Of a DNA stretch of 14,028 bases, positions 11,866 to 14,028 are shown piece by piece. Position 1 is the stretch's first letter. Each line of letters opens with the position of its first letter. The position numbers and the translations under genes were made by a program. The stretch is from the NCBI GenBank assembly GCA_964447925.1, contig CAYUUP010000036.1, positions 1 to 14,028 on the forward strand, given 5' to 3'. This stretch comes from CAYUUP01 sp964447925 (GTDB taxonomy: Bacteria > Bacillota > Clostridia > Oscillospirales > Oscillospiraceae). The notes beneath the pieces were generated by a model. The model was not told where the DNA came from. It saw only the letters and a program-made list of their open reading frames with translations, and ran no database searches.

Positions 11866-14028
11866 TTATAATTTTGTCATATGCTGGGCTGCCGTCTTCA
11901 GCATCAGCTTTTTGGTTCCCACATTGTCAAAGGCTACCTCAATGAGGGCATCGCCCCCCACTGGCGCCAGGGAGATGATCATACCCTTGCCAAAGGCAGT
12001 ATGCCGCACCATATCGCCCCGGTGAAAATCCGGAAGGGAGGCAGAAAGGGTGCGGGAGGGGCTGGGGTGATGCCGCAGTTCGCCTGTCGGGGATTTTCGG
12101 GAGGGGCTGCGGCTGATCCCACCTGCAGTCTGCCGGTTCGCCGGGTGAGCCAACGAGGACGCCCCAACGGTATGTCCGGCGGGATGGGTACTCCAGCCAC
12201 CGCCATATTCCCGCAGGTCATCCAGATGGCCACGGCCGCTGTGTTCCACATACTCCGGCGGGATCTCGTCCACAAAGCGGGAGGGGCGGTTATTGGTGGT
12301 ACGGCCAAAGAGCATTCGCTGGCTGGCGCAGGTGAGGAAAAGCTGCCTTTTGGCCCGGGTGATAGCTACGTAGCACAGCCGCCGCTCCTCCTCCATTTCC
12401 TCCTGCTCTCCGATGGCCCGCATACCGGGGAAGATTCCCTCCTCCATGCCCACCAGGAAGACGGTGGGAAATTCCAGACCCTTGGCGGCATGCATAGTCA
12501 TCATCACCACGCAGTCCTCGTCCGGGTCGTGGCTGTCGATGTCGCTGTAAAGGGCGACCTCGTCCAAAAATCCCGCCAGATCCGGCTCCTCTGTCCGTTC
12601 GGCATAGCCCTGGACGGAGGATTTCAGCTCTCGGACGTTGTCAATGCGGGTCTGATTTTCCACACTGTTCTTCTGCTCCAGGGCGGTGATATAGCCGGTG
12701 GCGGAGACCACTTCATCATAGAAGTCCGGCAGTGACAGGGTGTCCGCCGCCGCCCGCAGCCGCTCCATCATGGCGGCGAAGGCCGCCAGCTTTGAGACTG
12801 CCCCTGGGGAAAAGGCGGCGTAGCGCTCCGCGTGGAGGACGATCTCATAGAGGGAGACGCTCTCCTGAAGGGCCAGTTCCGCCGCCGTATCCACCGTCCT
12901 TTGGCCGATGCCCCGGGCGGGGGTGTTGATGATCCGCCGCAGGCGAAGGTCATCCGCCGGGTTGTTAATGACGCAGAGATAGGCCAGCATATCCTTGACC
13001 TCCGCCCGGTCGAAGAAGCGGATGCCGCCGAAAATACGGTAGGGAATACCGTTGCGCTTGAAGGCGTATTCCAGCTGGTTGGACTGGGCGTTCATCCGGT
13101 AGAGGACGGCGTGATCTCCCCAGCGGACGCCTCGGCCAAAGTCTGCCAAAATGCGGGAGGATACATATTGGGCTTCGTCGTTCTCGTTCATGGCGGTATA
13201 GCACTGGAGACGATCCCCGCCGGAGGCGGCGGTCCACAGCGTCTTACCCTTCCGTCCCACGTTGTTCTGTATGACAGCGTTGGCTGCCTCCAGGATGTTT
13301 TTTGTAGAGCGGTAATTCTGCTCCAGCCGAATGACCCGGGCGCCCTGATACTGATTCTCAAAGTCCAGAATATTCTGGATAGTAGCCCCTCGGAAGCGGT
13401 AGATGGACTGGTCATCATCGCCCACCACGCAGATATTCTCCCACTTGCCCGCCAGCAGGGAGGCCAGCAGATATTGCAGGTGGTTGGTGTCCTGATACTC
13501 ATCAATGAGGACATAGCGGAATTTATTCTGCCAGTAGGCCCGAACCTCCTCGTCCTGCTGGAGCAGACGGACGGTGTGGAGGATGATGTCATCAAAGTCC
13601 AACGCTCCGGCTTCCTTTAACAGCTGCTCATATCGGGCGTAGACGGCTCCAATACGCTCCAGCCGGAAGTCTCCCCGGTGGGCAGATTGGAAATCGGCGG
13701 CCAGCTGCAGCTCGTCCTTGGCACGGGAGATAATACCCAGGATAGAGCGGGGGGGAAAGCTCTTTTCGTCCAGATCCAGCTCCTTGAGAACGGACTTTAC
13801 CACCCGCTGGGAGTCATCGCTGTCGTAGATGGTGAACTGTTTGGGATAGCCCAGCTTTTCGATGTCGTGCCGGAGGATGCGGACGCAGGCGGAGTGGAAG
13901 GTGAAGGCCCACACATCTAGGGCGTCCGGCCCCAGCAGCTTTTCCAGCCGCTCCTTCAGCTCTGTTGCCGCCCGGTTGGTAAAGGTGATGGCGATGATGG
14001 ACCAGGGGGCCGCCGGCTCCAGGGCGCA
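11866..14028 (-). CDS. pcrA: UvrD/PcrA-type ATP-dependent DNA helicase, partial, N-terminus beyond right edge
   Basis: PcrA is a superfamily 1A 3'-5' helicase for repair, replication restart and removal of stalled RNA polymerase. 720 C-terminal residues are visible, and the frame runs unbroken to the window edge. The Walker A motif lies outside. Counting from the edge, motif Ia (AITFTNRAATELKERL) is at about 13-28. Walker B/motif II (DEYQDTN) is at 176-182. Motif III (GDDDQSIYRFRGA) is at about 203-215, and QNYRST is at 237-242. Motif V (MTMHAAKGLEFPTVF) and motif VI (LCYVAITRAKRQL) follow. The last 50 residues form the Tudor-like domain (GDMVRHTAFGKGMI onward), which contacts RNA polymerase in PcrA. 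That domain separates it from Rep. The true start is off the window; the GTG at 13914 is internal. Confidence 0.95.
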   Translation of the reverse strand, partial: CALEPAAPWSIIAITFTNRAATELKERLEKLLGPDALDVWAFTFHSACVRILRHDIEKLGYPKQFTIYDSDDSQRVVKSVLKELDLDEKSFPPRSILGIISRAKDELQLAADFQSAHRGDFRLERIGAVYARYEQLLKEAGALDFDDIILHTVRLLQQDEEVRAYWQNKFRYVLIDEYQDTNHLQYLLASLLAGKWENICVVGDDDQSIYRFRGATIQNILDFENQYQGARVIRLEQNYRSTKNILEAANAVIQNNVGRKGKTLWTAASGGDRLQCYTAMNENDEAQYVSSRILADFGRGVRWGDHAVLYRMNAQSNQLEYAFKRNGIPYRIFGGIRFFDRAEVKDMLAYLCVINNPADDLRLRRIINTPARGIGQRTVDTAAELALQESVSLYEIVLHAERYAAFSPGAVSKLAAFAAMMERLRAAADTLSLPDFYDEVVSATGYITALEQKNSVENQTRIDNVRELKSSVQGYAERTEEPDLAGFLDEVALYSDIDSHDPDEDCVVMMTMHAAKGLEFPTVFLVGMEEGIFPGMRAIGEQEEMEEERRLCYVAITRAKRQLFLTCASQRMLFGRTTNNRPSRFVDEIPPEYVEHSGRGHLDDLREYGGGWSTHPAGHTVGASSLAHPANRQTAGGISRSPSRKSPTGELRHHPSPSRTLSASLPDFHRGDMVRHTAFGKGMIISLAPVGGDALIEVAFDNVGTKKLMLKTAAQHMTKL

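Noticed and set aside
11881..12735. 284-codon plus-strand open frame opposite pcrA
   Set aside because: Antisense to conserved helicase motifs V and VI; no start signal or known domain.
12832..13620. 262-codon plus-strand open frame opposite pcrA
   Set aside because: Antisense to helicase motifs II-IV; long only because of codon bias on the real strand.

Overview
The window looks like chromosomal housekeeping DNA from a spore-forming, low-to-moderate-AT member of the Clostridia. My best guess is an Oscillospiraceae-type gut bacterium near Flavonifractor, Pseudoflavonifractor or Intestinimonas. That placement is inference. It rests on high-GC codon use, strong AGGAGG-type ribosome binding sites, a PdaB-type sporulation deacetylase, and the Firmicute gene order yaaO-darA(yaaQ)-holB-ricT(yaaT). 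I saw no transposase, integrase, phage gene, CRISPR array or toxin-antitoxin pair.

Layout. On the minus strand at the left edge is the N-terminal two thirds of prfB (release factor 2), running off the window, with its own promoter. A tRNA-Gln(CUG) gene follows, also on the minus strand, with a near-perfect promoter and its own terminator. Diverging from these is a plus-strand PdaB-like polysaccharide deacetylase (1101-1901) closed by a very strong terminator. Next comes a long plus-strand run (2084-9233) of tightly spaced genes. It starts at a TTGACA-17-CATAAT promoter and ends at a hairpin that overlaps the last stop codon. The order is an Orn/Lys/Arg-decarboxylase-family PLP enzyme, a DarA-like PII protein, DNA polymerase III delta prime, RicT (PSP1), dUTPase, Maf, MreC, MreD and a YitT-family membrane protein. 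A stand-alone aldo/keto reductase with two 4Fe-4S motifs (9294-10382) ends at a perfect 18-bp-stem terminator. That terminator is shared with the convergent minus-strand pair pcrA (UvrD-type helicase, cut by the right edge) and a MATE-family efflux transporter.

How the genes fit together. The long run joins three themes: replication and signalling (holB, darA, ricT), cleaning of the nucleotide pool (dut, maf), and cell-wall elongation (mreC, mreD). Compared with Bacillus subtilis, tmk and yaaR are missing from the first part, and mreB and radC are missing between maf and mreC. All intergenic gaps are below 200 bp and are accounted for by promoters, terminators and leaders.

I did not find a previously undescribed system. 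The most checkable oddities are a prfB with no programmed frameshift site, a DarA homologue whose ligand-loop region departs from the usual sequence, a PdaB-like protein lacking the second Asp of the NodB motif, and a long inverted repeat around the tRNA-Gln promoter.
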